Made by a program: the position numbers and the translations under genes. The notes beneath the pieces were generated by a model. The model was not told the origin of the DNA. It worked only from the letters and a program-made list of their open reading frames with translations, and did not search any database. Below are positions 35,477-44,469 of a DNA stretch of 64,000 nucleotides, one piece after another (position 1 is the first letter of the stretch; each line of letters begins with the position of its first letter). The stretch is from Planosporangium mesophilum. Its GTDB lineage: Bacteria; Actinomycetota; Actinomycetes; Mycobacteriales; Micromonosporaceae. Location: positions 1-64,000 of the forward strand of contig NZ_BOON01000001.1 of the NCBI RefSeq assembly GCF_016863255.1. Direction: 5' to 3'.

Positions 35477-36178
35477 CTATGCCGCCATGCCTGCGGGGTT
35501 GGTGGTGACGGGCCGGTCGGGCGAACTGTCCGACGACGGGTACAGCCGCCCCAGCGCGAAGATCAGGCCGGCCTGGACGATCGCTCCGAGGTAGCCGCCG
35601 ATCTCATGCAGCATCGTCACCGGGTGGTCGCCCATGCCCATCCGGCTGGTCACGGTCAGGCACACGGCCAGCACGACCGCGATCGGGGTGTACGCGCGGG
35701 CCAGCCGCGGCCGGAAGGCGGCCAGCAGGAAGGCGGCGGCCACCGCCGCCGCGAACGCGCCGGCCTCGTGGTCGGCGTGCTGGTCCGTGCTGACACCCAG
35801 AACGACCGAGGTGATCGCGAACAACTGCATCGCGGCGATCGCGGCGATCGCGGTCTGCAGCACGCGCGTCAGCGCCTGGCGACCGGCGCCGGCCGCACGG
35901 CGGCCCGTGGACCGGGTCCTCGCCCGGTCGACCGCGAGACCCGCCTGCTCGGCCGCGACCGCAGCCATGATCGTCTCGGTGAGATCCGGTACCCGGGCCG
36001 GCTGGACCCGTACCAGCCGGGTCACCCGCTCGGCCCGGCTCAGCCAGTCGGCGCAGGCCGGGCAGGTCTCGACGTGCCAACCCAGTCGGTCGGCCGGCAT
36101 GCCGAGCGGTTCGCCGTCGAGGCGTGCGGACAAGGCCAGGCGCGCCTGGTCACAGCTGATGGCGGGGTGGGCTGTCAT
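35477..36178 (-). CDS. Zinc-finger anti-sigma factor, membrane-bound
   Basis: A 233-residue protein. The N-terminal ZAS/zf-HC2 motif is ISCDQARLALSARLDGE followed by HVETCPACADWL (H-x3-C-x2-C), which binds zinc and the sigma factor. Four hydrophobic helices follow (about residues 108-215), giving a multi-span membrane domain. It is divergent from the ECF sigma gene at 36260 with 81 bp between, so it is the likely cognate anti-sigma; divergent rather than co-operonic order is less common. Confidence 0.8.
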   Translation of the reverse strand: MTAHPAISCDQARLALSARLDGEPLGMPADRLGWHVETCPACADWLSRAERVTRLVRVQPARVPDLTETIMAAVAAEQAGLAVDRARTRSTGRRAAGAGRQALTRVLQTAIAAIAAMQLFAITSVVLGVSTDQHADHEAGAFAAAVAAAFLLAAFRPRLARAYTPIAVVLAVCLTVTSRMGMGDHPVTMLHEIGGYLGAIVQAGLIFALGRLYPSSDSSPDRPVTTNPAGMAA

Positions 36179-36259
36179 GACCGGGTAGTCGCGCCCTCGG
36201 CCGGAAAAGTTCCCGCCAAGGATGCTGACCGGGGCCTACGCCACGTACAGTCGGTCGTC

Positions 36260-36820
36260 GTGAGCGTTGAGCCGGAGGCCGGGACCGGAGTACCCTCCGA
36301 CCCCGCGACGCGGTTCCTGCTGGCCGCCCGCGACGGGGATCAGGCGGCGGCCGGTGACTTCGTACGGGCGACCCAGGCTGAGGTCTGGCGGTTCGTCGCC
36401 GCGCTGGTCGACCGGGACGCCGCCGACGACCTGACCCAGGACACCTACCTGCGCGCGTTCCGGGCACTGCCCGACTTCGCGGGGCGCTCCAGCGCCCGTA
36501 CCTGGCTGTTGGGCATCGCCCGGCGGGCCTGCGCCGACCACATCCGTTCGCTGACCCGGCTGCGGCGGCTCGGCGACCGGTTGGCCGCCGAGCCGCGCCC
36601 GACCCACGTCCCCGACCAGGCCGGCCTGCTCGTCGCCGACGACCTGCTGCGGTCGCTGCCCGACGACCGGCGCAGCGCGTTCGTGCTCACCCAGGTGCTC
36701 GGCCTGTCGTACCAGGAGACCGCCGAGATCGAACAGGTGCCGGTGGGCACGATCCGGTCGCGGGTCGCCCGCGCCCGCGCCCACCTGGTCGAGGCGGTCC
36801 AGGCCGCCCGCGCCGGCTGA
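36260..36820 (+). CDS. ECF-family RNA polymerase sigma factor
   Basis: A 186-residue ECF sigma. Region 2 is FVAALVDRDAADDLTQDTYL and FRALPDF; region 4 is LPDDRRSAFVLTQVLGLSYQ with ETAEIEQVPVGTIRSRVARAR. SigC/SigK-like by layout. GTG 36260 has no ribosome site, but TACAGT (36246-36251) ends eight bases before it, suggesting a leaderless transcript. It is paired with the divergent zinc anti-sigma gene. The 107-bp gap to the next gene shows no strong hairpin. Confidence 0.88.
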   Translation: MSVEPEAGTGVPSDPATRFLLAARDGDQAAAGDFVRATQAEVWRFVAALVDRDAADDLTQDTYLRAFRALPDFAGRSSARTWLLGIARRACADHIRSLTRLRRLGDRLAAEPRPTHVPDQAGLLVADDLLRSLPDDRRSAFVLTQVLGLSYQETAEIEQVPVGTIRSRVARARAHLVEAVQAARAG

Positions 36821-36927
36821 GCCGGCTCGCCGTTCGTTTCGGGCGAAGTCACGGTCGGCGAGGTCCTTGGCGCGCAGCAGGTGGCGCGCGGGCGGAACGG
36901 TGGACCCCATGGCGGCAGGTTATCGCC

Positions 36928-39285
36928 TCAGTGCCGGGCCGGTACCGACCGCCGGCCGGCGCCGAGCAGCAGCGCGGTGGCCTCCTCGTCCGACAGCGGC
37001 GGGCCCAGCAGGTAGCCCTGGCCCCGTTCGCAGCCCAGCGCCAGCAGCGCCGCCCGCTGCTCGGCCGTCTCGATGCCCTCGGCCACCACGGCGAGCCCGA
37101 TCGAGTCGGCGATCGCCAGGATGGCGCGGACGATGCCGAGGTCGGTGTCCTTGGCGGTCATGCCGTCGACGAACAGTCGGTCGATCTTGAGCGTGCCGAC
37201 CGGGAGCCGCTTGAGGTGGCTGAGGTTCGAGTACGAGATGCCGAAGTCGTCCAGGGCGAAGTTCACCCCGGCCCCCCGCAGCGTCGTGGCGAACTCGGTC
37301 ACGTCGGTACGGATGGAGCTGTGCTCGGTGATCTCCAGGCAGATGTCGCCCGGGCTCACCCCCGCGTCCTTGATGACCCCGAGCGTGTGGACCGCGACGC
37401 CCGGCTGCTGCAGCTGGGTCGCGGACAGGTTGACGTTCATGCCGAGCCGGCTGCGGCCGGGCAGCCGCTGCCACACAGCGAGCTGCCGGCAGGCCTGTGC
37501 CAGTACCCAGTCGCCGATTCCGATGATCGCGCCGGTCTCCTCGGCCAGCGGGATGAAATCGTCCGGCGGGACGACGCCACGGACCGGGTGGTGCCAGCGC
37601 AGCAGCGCCTCGAAGCCGAGGATCTCCGACGTCGCGAGGTTGACGATCGGCTGGTACCTGAGCCGAAGCTGGTCGCGCTCGACGGCGTGGCTGAGCTCCG
37701 AGCGCAGCGCCAGGCGGTCCAGCGACCGGTGCGAGGCCGCCTCGTCGAAGACCTCGACCAGGCCGGGTCCCCTGTTCTTGGCCGTGTACATCGCCGCGTC
37801 GGCGTCGCGCAGCATCGCACCGGCGGTGGTACGGCCACGGACACCGAGGACGCCACCGACGCTGGCCGAGATCTGGACCCGCTCGCCGCGCAGCGGAAAC
37901 GGCGCCTCCAGGACCCGTACGATCCGCCGGCCGACCTCGTTGACCTCGTCGAGGTCGGCGGCGGAGTCCAGGATGACCACGAACTCGTCCCCGCCGAAGC
38001 GGGCCAGCACGTCGCTGCCGCGGACGCAGCCGCGCAGCCGGTCGGCGACCTGCCACAGCAGCTCGTCGCCGGCGTCGTGGCCGAGCCGGTCGTTGACCTC
38101 CTTGAACTTGTCCAGATCGCAGAAGAGCAGCCCGACCGGGTGCGGGTCGGTACCGGAGAGCGCCTGCTCCAGGTGCTCCCCCGCCAGCGAACGGTTGGCC
38201 AGCCCGGTCAGCGAGTCGTGGGTGGCCTGATGGCGCAGCGACGCCTCGCTGTCGCGCAGGGCGCGGTACAGCTCGGCGTTGGTCATCGCCGCGGCCAGGT
38301 GGTTGGCGAAGATCCTCGCGGTCTCGACCGCCTCACCCTGGAACGGGCGGCGGCGGTCACGGTACGCGTACAGCAGGGCGGCCGGGGCACCGTCGCGCAT
38401 CACCGGCGCGCACAGCAGCGCCCGGGCATCACCGTCGCCGTCGCCGGGATCGATGCCGCGGTACGCCTCGCCGCGCGTTGCCGCCGACCATCCCGGAAGC
38501 TCGCTGACCGGGCGGGACCAGCGACTGCGCCGGTGGGGCGCCGTCGGCGCGGACGACCCGAGCCGGGCCCGGCCGCCATCGACCGTCACCACCCGCGCGC
38601 TGTCCGCTCCGAGCAGCCGCGCCAGCATGGTGGCCGCCTGGGCGAGCAGTTGGGGAAGCTCGAGGTAACCGCTGAGCTGATGCCCGTACGTGGCCAGCCG
38701 CTCCGCCGCGACGCTGCGCTCGCGGGCGTCCACCGCGAGCCGCAGCCGGTCGGCCACGGACGCGAGCAGGTGCAGCTCGGTCGGCCCCAGCAGGGCGGCG
38801 CTGCGGCTGAACAGGAACAGCATCTGGTCGTCGGCGTCCGGACCGCCGGTGAGCGGCACCCACACCCCGGAGCGCAGCCGCAGCTCCGCCAGGTCGGCAG
38901 GAATGTCCACATCGGTCAGATCGGGCTCGGCGCGGGCCACCGCCCGACCGCCGGCCACCGCTTCGGCCGCGGCACCGCCCAGTACCCAGCCCGTGTCGAG
39001 GATCGGGTGGGTCTCGGCCAGGCCGCAGCAGCCGGTCAGGACCAGCCGGTCGCCCACCACCCGGGCCATCCCGGCCACGTCGGCGCCGAACACCTGGGAC
39101 AGGACGATCAGGGTCTGCTCGACCAGTTGCTCCGGAGTGGACGGTTGACCGAGGACGGTCAACACCCGGACTATGCGGGCGTTGTGCCGGTACGCGTCAC
39201 TCACCGCCGCGGTCGCGGCGACCAGTTGCGTCCTCAGCTGTGCGACCTCGTCGGTCACCTCGCCGCCGGCCACCGCGTTCCTCAC
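36928..39285 (-). CDS. GAF-GGDEF-EAL c-di-GMP turnover protein
   Basis: A 785-residue soluble protein. Residues about 25-160 and 175-330 look like two GAF sensor domains. The GGDEF domain has the intact RFGGDEFVVIL (cyclase) and the EAL domain has FEALLRW, DDFGISYSNL and GIETAEQ, consistent with an active phosphodiesterase. So it may both make and break c-di-GMP. The GTG at 39285 overlaps the FIST gene stop (GTGA); GTG 39258 is an alternative. The overlap points to joint expression with the FIST sensor. Confidence 0.9.
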   Translation of the reverse strand: MRNAVAGGEVTDEVAQLRTQLVAATAAVSDAYRHNARIVRVLTVLGQPSTPEQLVEQTLIVLSQVFGADVAGMARVVGDRLVLTGCCGLAETHPILDTGWVLGGAAAEAVAGGRAVARAEPDLTDVDIPADLAELRLRSGVWVPLTGGPDADDQMLFLFSRSAALLGPTELHLLASVADRLRLAVDARERSVAAERLATYGHQLSGYLELPQLLAQAATMLARLLGADSARVVTVDGGRARLGSSAPTAPHRRSRWSRPVSELPGWSAATRGEAYRGIDPGDGDGDARALLCAPVMRDGAPAALLYAYRDRRRPFQGEAVETARIFANHLAAAMTNAELYRALRDSEASLRHQATHDSLTGLANRSLAGEHLEQALSGTDPHPVGLLFCDLDKFKEVNDRLGHDAGDELLWQVADRLRGCVRGSDVLARFGGDEFVVILDSAADLDEVNEVGRRIVRVLEAPFPLRGERVQISASVGGVLGVRGRTTAGAMLRDADAAMYTAKNRGPGLVEVFDEAASHRSLDRLALRSELSHAVERDQLRLRYQPIVNLATSEILGFEALLRWHHPVRGVVPPDDFIPLAEETGAIIGIGDWVLAQACRQLAVWQRLPGRSRLGMNVNLSATQLQQPGVAVHTLGVIKDAGVSPGDICLEITEHSSIRTDVTEFATTLRGAGVNFALDDFGISYSNLSHLKRLPVGTLKIDRLFVDGMTAKDTDLGIVRAILAIADSIGLAVVAEGIETAEQRAALLALGCERGQGYLLGPPLSDEEATALLLGAGRRSVPARH

Positions 39286-40451
39286 AGCGCCAGGGCGGTG
39301 AGGGTGGCGTTGTGGTACCCGGAGACGCCGGTCGTGCGGGCGAACTCGCCGTACGTGTAGAAACCGAACGTGGCCACCGGGCCGGCCGCCTTCTGCAGCC
39401 GTACCGCCTCCTCGGCGCCGCGCTCGCGCAGGATGTCCATCCGCGCCGCGCAGCTGAAGGTGAGCAGGACCGTGGCGTCGGCGCCGTCGAGCGCGTCCGC
39501 GATCAGTGGCTCGGAGATGTCGAGCAGGTCGTCCGGGCCGGCGGTCATGATCTGGACCGCGCTGTACGGGGGCAGCGGCGTGAAGGTACGGATGAGCCCG
39601 TCCTCGTCGATGAAGGCGCCGCGGATGAGCTGGCTGCCGTCCGGCTCGATCAGCCCGAAGGCGTGCGCCGAGTGGTAGCCCTGGGACCACGCCGTGGGCA
39701 GCTCCTGCATCGGGTCGTCGTACCGGAAGTTCTGCTCGTACACCGCGCGCGCCGGACGACCGCCGATCTCGTGGACGACCGGGCCGTCCACGTTCGTGAC
39801 CAGCAGCGGCAGCCCGTGTGCCTGCCAGCCGTGGCCGGACACGACCCGCAGCGGGCGGGGCGAGTCGATCCACACGCCGACCGCGCCGTCACCGAGCACG
39901 CGACCGTCGTGGAAGACCAGCGTCTCGCTGAGGTCCCGGTCGGCGGCAGCGGCGCCGCCCACCACCGGTACGGCCGCGCCGGTGACCTGGTACACGCCGT
40001 TGAGCAGGCCCTGCGGGTCGCCGGCCAGGCCGTCGGAGAAGACCATCAGGGCCGCGTGGCGATCGCGTTCGGGGCCCGCCGCGGCCAGACAGGACCGGGC
40101 CAGTTCCCGGCCGGCCTCGAACGCGTTGGCGCGCAGCCCGCTCACCGACGCCACTCCGAAGCGGTACCGGCCGGAGCCCAGGACCAGCACGGACACGCCC
40201 TGCCCGGGCGGGATCAGCGTACCGGCGGAGAACTGGCCGCTGCTGCTGGCGCCCACCAGCGGGGCGTCCCCGGTGACCTGACGGACGGCGGCGAGCAGCA
40301 CCGGCAGGTCGTGGCTCGCGGTCGCGAAGACCACGACGAGCGCCGGTTCACCGCCGGCCAGCCCGCTCAGCGCCGATTCGGCCGCCTGCCGACCGGCCAT
40401 GGTCGAGTCGGCGAGAACGCTCGCGCCGATCCCCACCCGGAAAACAGTCAC
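39282..40451 (-). CDS. FIST-domain sensor protein
   Basis: A 389-residue soluble protein with FIST N (about 15-190, e.g. PLVGASSSGQFS and VFSDGLAGDP) and FIST C (about 200-370). FIST domains bind small ligands, probably amino acids, and are linked to signalling outputs. It overlaps the GGDEF-EAL gene by four bases, so the ligand signal likely feeds c-di-GMP metabolism. GTG 40451 was chosen since upstream codons do not fit the family; ribosome site is weak. Confidence 0.88.
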   Translation of the reverse strand: MTVFRVGIGASVLADSTMAGRQAAESALSGLAGGEPALVVVFATASHDLPVLLAAVRQVTGDAPLVGASSSGQFSAGTLIPPGQGVSVLVLGSGRYRFGVASVSGLRANAFEAGRELARSCLAAAGPERDRHAALMVFSDGLAGDPQGLLNGVYQVTGAAVPVVGGAAAADRDLSETLVFHDGRVLGDGAVGVWIDSPRPLRVVSGHGWQAHGLPLLVTNVDGPVVHEIGGRPARAVYEQNFRYDDPMQELPTAWSQGYHSAHAFGLIEPDGSQLIRGAFIDEDGLIRTFTPLPPYSAVQIMTAGPDDLLDISEPLIADALDGADATVLLTFSCAARMDILRERGAEEAVRLQKAAGPVATFGFYTYGEFARTTGVSGYHNATLTALAL

Positions 40452-40529
40452 GCCGCACTCTATCGACAGGTCCGGCGCGATTCTGAGTGGAACCCGCATC
40501 GGGCTCCGTAAGATTCACGCCGTCGCCGG

Positions 40530-42113
40530 TCAGGCGACCCCGGCGAGCACCTCGGCGGCGGCCAGTCCGTTGGCGCGGCTCGCGCCGAAGGTGGCCAGGT
40601 GAACCCGGCCGGGGCGGACGGCCGGTACGCCCATCTCCACCACGATCGCGTCGGGGCGGGCGGCGAGCAGCGTCCGCAGCGCCCCCGCCATCCACGGGTG
40701 GCGGTGCGCGTCGCGGACGACCAGGACCAGCGGCCGGCCGGTGGCCGGCGCCAGGGCGACCTCACTCAGGCCGGCGCCGCTCGGGCCAGCGACGTCGAGC
40801 TCGGCGGCGGACACCCGTACCGCGGTCGTGCCCGGCAGCAGCCCGCCCAGCGGCTCGGCCACCCCCCACGGCGTGTCGGGGCCGATCGCCAGGTTGCCCG
40901 GCGCCACGAACTCGACCACGTGCGGCGCGGCGACCAGAGGCAACGCGGCCAGCGGCAGCGGTCCTCCCGTACCGTCGGCGCTGAGCCGCAGCGCCCGGCG
41001 GGCGGCGACCAGCCCGAGCGGCGCCGCGTGCCCGTTCAGGCCGTCGCCGTCACCGGTGCCATGGCCGTTGAGCTCCGCCGGCACCCCGCTCGCCGTCCGG
41101 GATGCGCATTCGGCCGCCCAGCGGCCCAGCCGCCCCACCCGCTCGGCCGCCTCGGCCAGCCGCTCCTCGGTGAGCAGACCGGCCGACACCGCGTCGACGA
41201 TCGCGTCGCGCAGCGCGGCGGCCGTCTCCTCGTCGGCGGTCTCGCCGCCCACGCAGACGGCGTCCGCCCCGGCGGCGAGCGCGCGCACCGCGGCGCCGGT
41301 CAACCCGTACGGCTCGGCGACGGCGGCCATCTCGATCCCGTCGGTGACGATCAGGCCGTCGAAGCCCAGGTCGCCACGGAGCACCTCGGTCAGCAGCCGG
41401 CGGCTCAGCGTGGCGGGTAACTCCGGGTCGACGGCGGGTACGAACAGATGCGCGCTCATGATCGCCCGTACACCCGCCTCGATGGCGGCCCGGAACGGCA
41501 CCAGTTCGCAGGCGTACAGCTCGTCGCGGGTCGCCCCGATGGTCGGCGCGGCGTGGTGGGAGTCGACGTTGGTGTTGCCGTGACCGGGAAAGTGCTTGGC
41601 GCAGGCAGCCACCCCGGCGGACTGCAGGCCGCGTACCCAGGCCGCGGTGTGCCGTGCCACCAGGCCGGCGTCGGAGCCGAACGAGCGCACCCCGATGACC
41701 GGGTTGTCGGCGTCGGAGTTCACGTCGGCGTCCGGCGCGTAGTTGAGCGTGACACCGACTGCCGCCAGCTCGTACCCGAGGTCGCGCGCCACCGCCTCGG
41801 TCAGCTCGGGGTCGTCGACCGCGCCGAGGGCCAGGTTCCCCGGCCGCGAGCTGCCGGTGCGCGACTCCAGCCGGGTGACGTCGCCGGCCTCCTCGTCGAC
41901 GGCGACGATCGCGTACGGGTTCTCCGCGCGCAGCGCCTCGGTCAGCGCCGCGACCTGGGCCGGATCGACGATGTTGCGGCCGAAGAGCGCCACCCCGCCG
42001 AGCCCGCCGGCCAGCCGCCGACGCACCCAGTCGGGCGGGGTGGTACCGACGAAGCCCGGCTGCAGCACGGCGTCCGCGAGCCGCAGCAGGTGGTCACTGC
42101 GCTGACCGGCCAT
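40530..42113 (-). CDS. nagZ: Glycoside hydrolase family 3 beta-N-acetylhexosaminidase
   Basis: A 527-residue GH3 enzyme without a clear signal peptide, so probably cytoplasmic. The NagZ signature KHFPGHGNTNVDSHH (about 170-184) carries the catalytic His/Asp dyad, and GLIVTDGIEM near 262 holds the nucleophile Asp; TTPPDWVRRRL and RTGSS lie in the N-terminal barrel. It should release GlcNAc from cell-wall or chitin-like fragments. The C-terminal 180 residues form a second domain. ATG 42113 follows GGGGGTTACC. A 20-bp palindrome 27-46 bp upstream is a probable operator. Confidence 0.87.
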   Translation of the reverse strand: MAGQRSDHLLRLADAVLQPGFVGTTPPDWVRRRLAGGLGGVALFGRNIVDPAQVAALTEALRAENPYAIVAVDEEAGDVTRLESRTGSSRPGNLALGAVDDPELTEAVARDLGYELAAVGVTLNYAPDADVNSDADNPVIGVRSFGSDAGLVARHTAAWVRGLQSAGVAACAKHFPGHGNTNVDSHHAAPTIGATRDELYACELVPFRAAIEAGVRAIMSAHLFVPAVDPELPATLSRRLLTEVLRGDLGFDGLIVTDGIEMAAVAEPYGLTGAAVRALAAGADAVCVGGETADEETAAALRDAIVDAVSAGLLTEERLAEAAERVGRLGRWAAECASRTASGVPAELNGHGTGDGDGLNGHAAPLGLVAARRALRLSADGTGGPLPLAALPLVAAPHVVEFVAPGNLAIGPDTPWGVAEPLGGLLPGTTAVRVSAAELDVAGPSGAGLSEVALAPATGRPLVLVVRDAHRHPWMAGALRTLLAARPDAIVVEMGVPAVRPGRVHLATFGASRANGLAAAEVLAGVA

Positions 42114-42139
42114 GGACGGTAACCCCCGAAGTCCCCGTG

Positions 42140-42159
42140 GGAGCGCTTGCAAGCGCTCC
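42140..42159 (-). promoter_or_regulatory. 20-bp perfect palindrome, probable LacI-family operator
   Basis: The perfect palindrome GGAGCGCTTGCAAGCGCTCC is of the CG-centred or GC-centred type bound by LacI-family sugar regulators (core AGCGCTTGCAAGCGCT). It sits 27 bp before the GH3 start. No LacI regulator is encoded in the window. Just beyond it two copies of TGAGCATTCC are spaced 14 bp apart (42168-42193). Confidence 0.6.
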
Positions 42160-42226
42160 GCGTTCCTAGGAATGCTCAGTCAGGAATGCTCACATCGAGG
42201 ACTCGAACAGTCAATAAACTTTCCAG

Positions 42227-43036
42227 TTACTTGTACGTTATGTCCGACGCTGTGTACAGGCAGTGCGTGCCGTCCGGTCCGGAGCCGGCCTTGGGCGGCT
42301 CGGCACCCGTGTTGTTGCCGGTGTACCGCTGGCAGATCACGAGTTTGCGGTCGGGATCGCCGTAGATCGTGATCTGCGACAGCCGCGCGGTGTCGCCGTA
42401 GTTGCTGTTGATGCCGACGAGCGCACTCCGGCCGGCCTGCGCGATCACGTTCCGCACCACGACGTCGCGCCGGCCCTGGTAGTTGCTCTTGCAGTTGCCG
42501 CAGGAGCGGTACAGCTTGCCGAAGTCGTCGACGAAGAAGTTCGTGATGACGTACGCACCGGGGCCGTTGTGCTGGAAGACCTTGTCGGACGCCTTGCGGG
42601 CACCGCCGCCGGTCACGGTCATGACCGAGCCCGCCGGCGCGGATCCTTCGAGGGTGGCCGCGTCCTCCCCGACGTCCTCCCACCAGACGTTCTGGAGCGT
42701 GCAGGTGCCCTTGCAGTGCACGCCGTCTGCGCCGGGCGCACCGATGATCACGTTCTTCAGGGTGGCACCGTCGGCGAGGGTGAAGACCGGCTTCTGACTC
42801 TCACTCGACGTACCGTCACCGAGGCCGACCGGGACGTACCGCTTCAGGCCGCCGTCGAACGTGCCACTGACGGTCCGGGTGGCGGTGACGTTCTCCTGGC
42901 CGGTCGGGGTCGGGAAGGTGACCGGGGCGGCGGCGCTCACCGCGGCCGACGCCGGCGGCGCGGTGAGCGCCGGCGCGACAAGTACCTGGATGACCAGCGC
43001 CGGAATGACCAGCGCCCTCCTCGCGGATCGTCTCAT
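42227..43036 (-). CDS. Secreted pectate lyase, family PL3
   Basis: A 269-residue protein with a Sec signal peptide (MRRSARRALVIPALVIQ... to PASA). The catalytic right-handed helix contains DGVHCKGTCTLQNVWWEDVG, EDAATLEG and the CGNCKSN segment, typical of PL3 enzymes, which cleave de-esterified pectin by beta-elimination with calcium. It points to life on plant material. ATG 43036 follows AGGAGG. The 5' untranslated region carries a 15-bp minisatellite. The gene ends 113 bp before the GH3 start. Confidence 0.9.
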   Translation of the reverse strand: MRRSARRALVIPALVIQVLVAPALTAPPASAAVSAAAPVTFPTPTGQENVTATRTVSGTFDGGLKRYVPVGLGDGTSSESQKPVFTLADGATLKNVIIGAPGADGVHCKGTCTLQNVWWEDVGEDAATLEGSAPAGSVMTVTGGGARKASDKVFQHNGPGAYVITNFFVDDFGKLYRSCGNCKSNYQGRRDVVVRNVIAQAGRSALVGINSNYGDTARLSQITIYGDPDRKLVICQRYTGNNTGAEPPKAGSGPDGTHCLYTASDITYK

Positions 43037-43060
43037 CGGCGTCCTCCTGACTGGACGGGC

Positions 43061-43135
43061 CCTGTCCGGACCAACTCCGTCCGGACGAACTCTGTCCGGA
43101 CCAACTCTGTCCGGACGAACCCTGTCCGGACGAGC
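43061..43135 (-). repeat. 15-bp tandem repeat, 5 copies, with GTCCGGAC core
   Basis: Five units at 43061-43075 through 43121-43135, each with the 8-bp palindrome GTCCGGAC (one unit spelled CCGTCCGGAC). The array lies in the presumed leader of the pectate lyase mRNA, 25-99 bases before the start codon. It could be a multi-site operator or form hairpins. Confidence 0.85.
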
Positions 43136-43205
43136 AGTGCATCGGGTCAGGAGAAAGTACACCGAAAGCTATATCGATAGTTGTGATTGTCCGCTGACCG
43201 GAACT

Positions 43206-44360
43206 TCAGCGACCACGGGCCGCCACGAGCACCGGCTCCTGCCGGTGGGCGTTGAGCAGGTCCAGCGCCTCGGCCTCCGCTTCGACCGCGGGGATGTCGG
43301 CGACGAACGACGGCGAGTGCCGGCAGCCGGTACCGCCGGTGCGTGCCGGGTAGATGTCGCGGGTGCAGTCGAGGCCACACTCCGGACAGTGGATCGTCCA
43401 CGAGATCAGCGCCCGGTGCCGCCCGCGCTCCGGCAACGCTCCGTTGATCATGTTGCCGATCCAGAACAACCCGACGGTACGGGTACCGACCGCCGCGGCC
43501 AGGTGCAGCGGACCGGTGTCGTTGGAGATGAGCAGCGCCGAGTCGGCCAGCAGCCCGGCCAGGCCCGAGATGGTCAGCGCGTCGACGAGCGGGCGGGCGG
43601 GGTAACGCATCCGGCCGCACACCTCGTCGACCGTCTCCCGTTCGGACCCGACGCCGGTGACCAGCACCTCGACGCCGGCGGCCGCGAGCGCGTCACCGAC
43701 GGCGGCGAACCGCTCCGCCGGCCAGCGCCGCCGGGCGTCGCTCGCGCCGGGGTGCAGCACGGCGCGCGGGCGGGTCGGGGATCCGACCAGCGCACGGGCC
43801 TGTGCCCGGTCGTCGTCGGTCAGTTCGAACACCGGGCTGTGGGTCACCGGCGGGGCGCCGACCAGGCCCACCACCTCGAGCATCCGGAAGACCTCCGGCT
43901 GGTAGTACACGTACGGGATCCACCGGTCCAGCGGCGCGGCGTCCACCGCCCGCAACCCCGCCGTCACGCGCGCGCCGAGGGCGCTGACCAGCGGGTTGCT
44001 GTACTTGCCGCCGCCGTGCATCTGAAGCGCGATGTCGAACTCCTCCCCCATCGCCCAGCGGCGGAAGGCGTCGAGCTCACCCGGGGCGCTGTCGCCGTCG
44101 CGGACCCCGGACACGGCCGGCACGACCGCCACGTAGTCGATCGGCCCGGGCCGCCCGGACAGGATGCGGGCATGCCACGGCGCCCCCAACAGGGTCAACT
44201 CGGCGCGGGGATAGGCGGCCCTCAACGAGTACAGCGCAGGCAGCGTGAACAGGTAGTCGCCCAGCGCATTGGCCCGCAGCACTGCGATCTTGCGAACGGC
44301 ACGGACGGGGTTGGCGACGGGGACGGGGAGGATGGGATTGAAACCGGTCGAGGCTGGCAC
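43206..44360 (-). CDS. Glycosyltransferase family 9 protein
   Basis: A 384-residue GT9 protein of the ADP-heptose:LPS heptosyltransferase type. Visible: VLRANALGDYLFTLPAL at the N-terminus, LHPGASDARRRWPAERFA, and SNDTGPLHLAAAVG with LFWIGN near the nucleotide-sugar site. Actinobacteria lack LPS; such enzymes are thought to act in other glycan pathways, so the acceptor is unknown. A C-x2-C-x3-C set (CPECGLDC) near the end may bind zinc. The start at 44360 is uncertain by some residues (N-terminal 20 are variable). Confidence 0.85.
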   Translation of the reverse strand: MPASTGFNPILPVPVANPVRAVRKIAVLRANALGDYLFTLPALYSLRAAYPRAELTLLGAPWHARILSGRPGPIDYVAVVPAVSGVRDGDSAPGELDAFRRWAMGEEFDIALQMHGGGKYSNPLVSALGARVTAGLRAVDAAPLDRWIPYVYYQPEVFRMLEVVGLVGAPPVTHSPVFELTDDDRAQARALVGSPTRPRAVLHPGASDARRRWPAERFAAVGDALAAAGVEVLVTGVGSERETVDEVCGRMRYPARPLVDALTISGLAGLLADSALLISNDTGPLHLAAAVGTRTVGLFWIGNMINGALPERGRHRALISWTIHCPECGLDCTRDIYPARTGGTGCRHSPSFVADIPAVEAEAEALDLLNAHRQEPVLVAARGR

Positions 44361-44435
44361 GGCGCCTGCGCTACCCCGGCTCCGGGCTTCGTAACCGGCC
44401 GCGCTCTCTTTTGCTCACCGCCGAAAGGTCGGATC

Positions 44436-44460
44436 GTTTCGCACCCTTTCAACCGGGTAG
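44436..44460 (+). promoter_or_regulatory. SigB/SigF-type promoter of the small gene at 44470
   Basis: GTTT (44436-44439), a 15-base spacer, then GGGTAG (44455-44460), matching the SigB/SigF consensus GTTT-N15-GGGTA. The ATG is only nine bases after it, so the transcript would be leaderless or nearly so. The SigB-like factor at 34159 is the obvious candidate reader. Confidence 0.65.
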
Positions 44461-44469
44461 CCCGTAGTC

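Noticed and set aside
43061-43135. Considered extending the pectate lyase gene upstream through the repeats
   Set aside because: The in-frame extension reads as Arg/Pro/Val repeats and would bury the signal peptide; ATG 43036 has AGGAGG.
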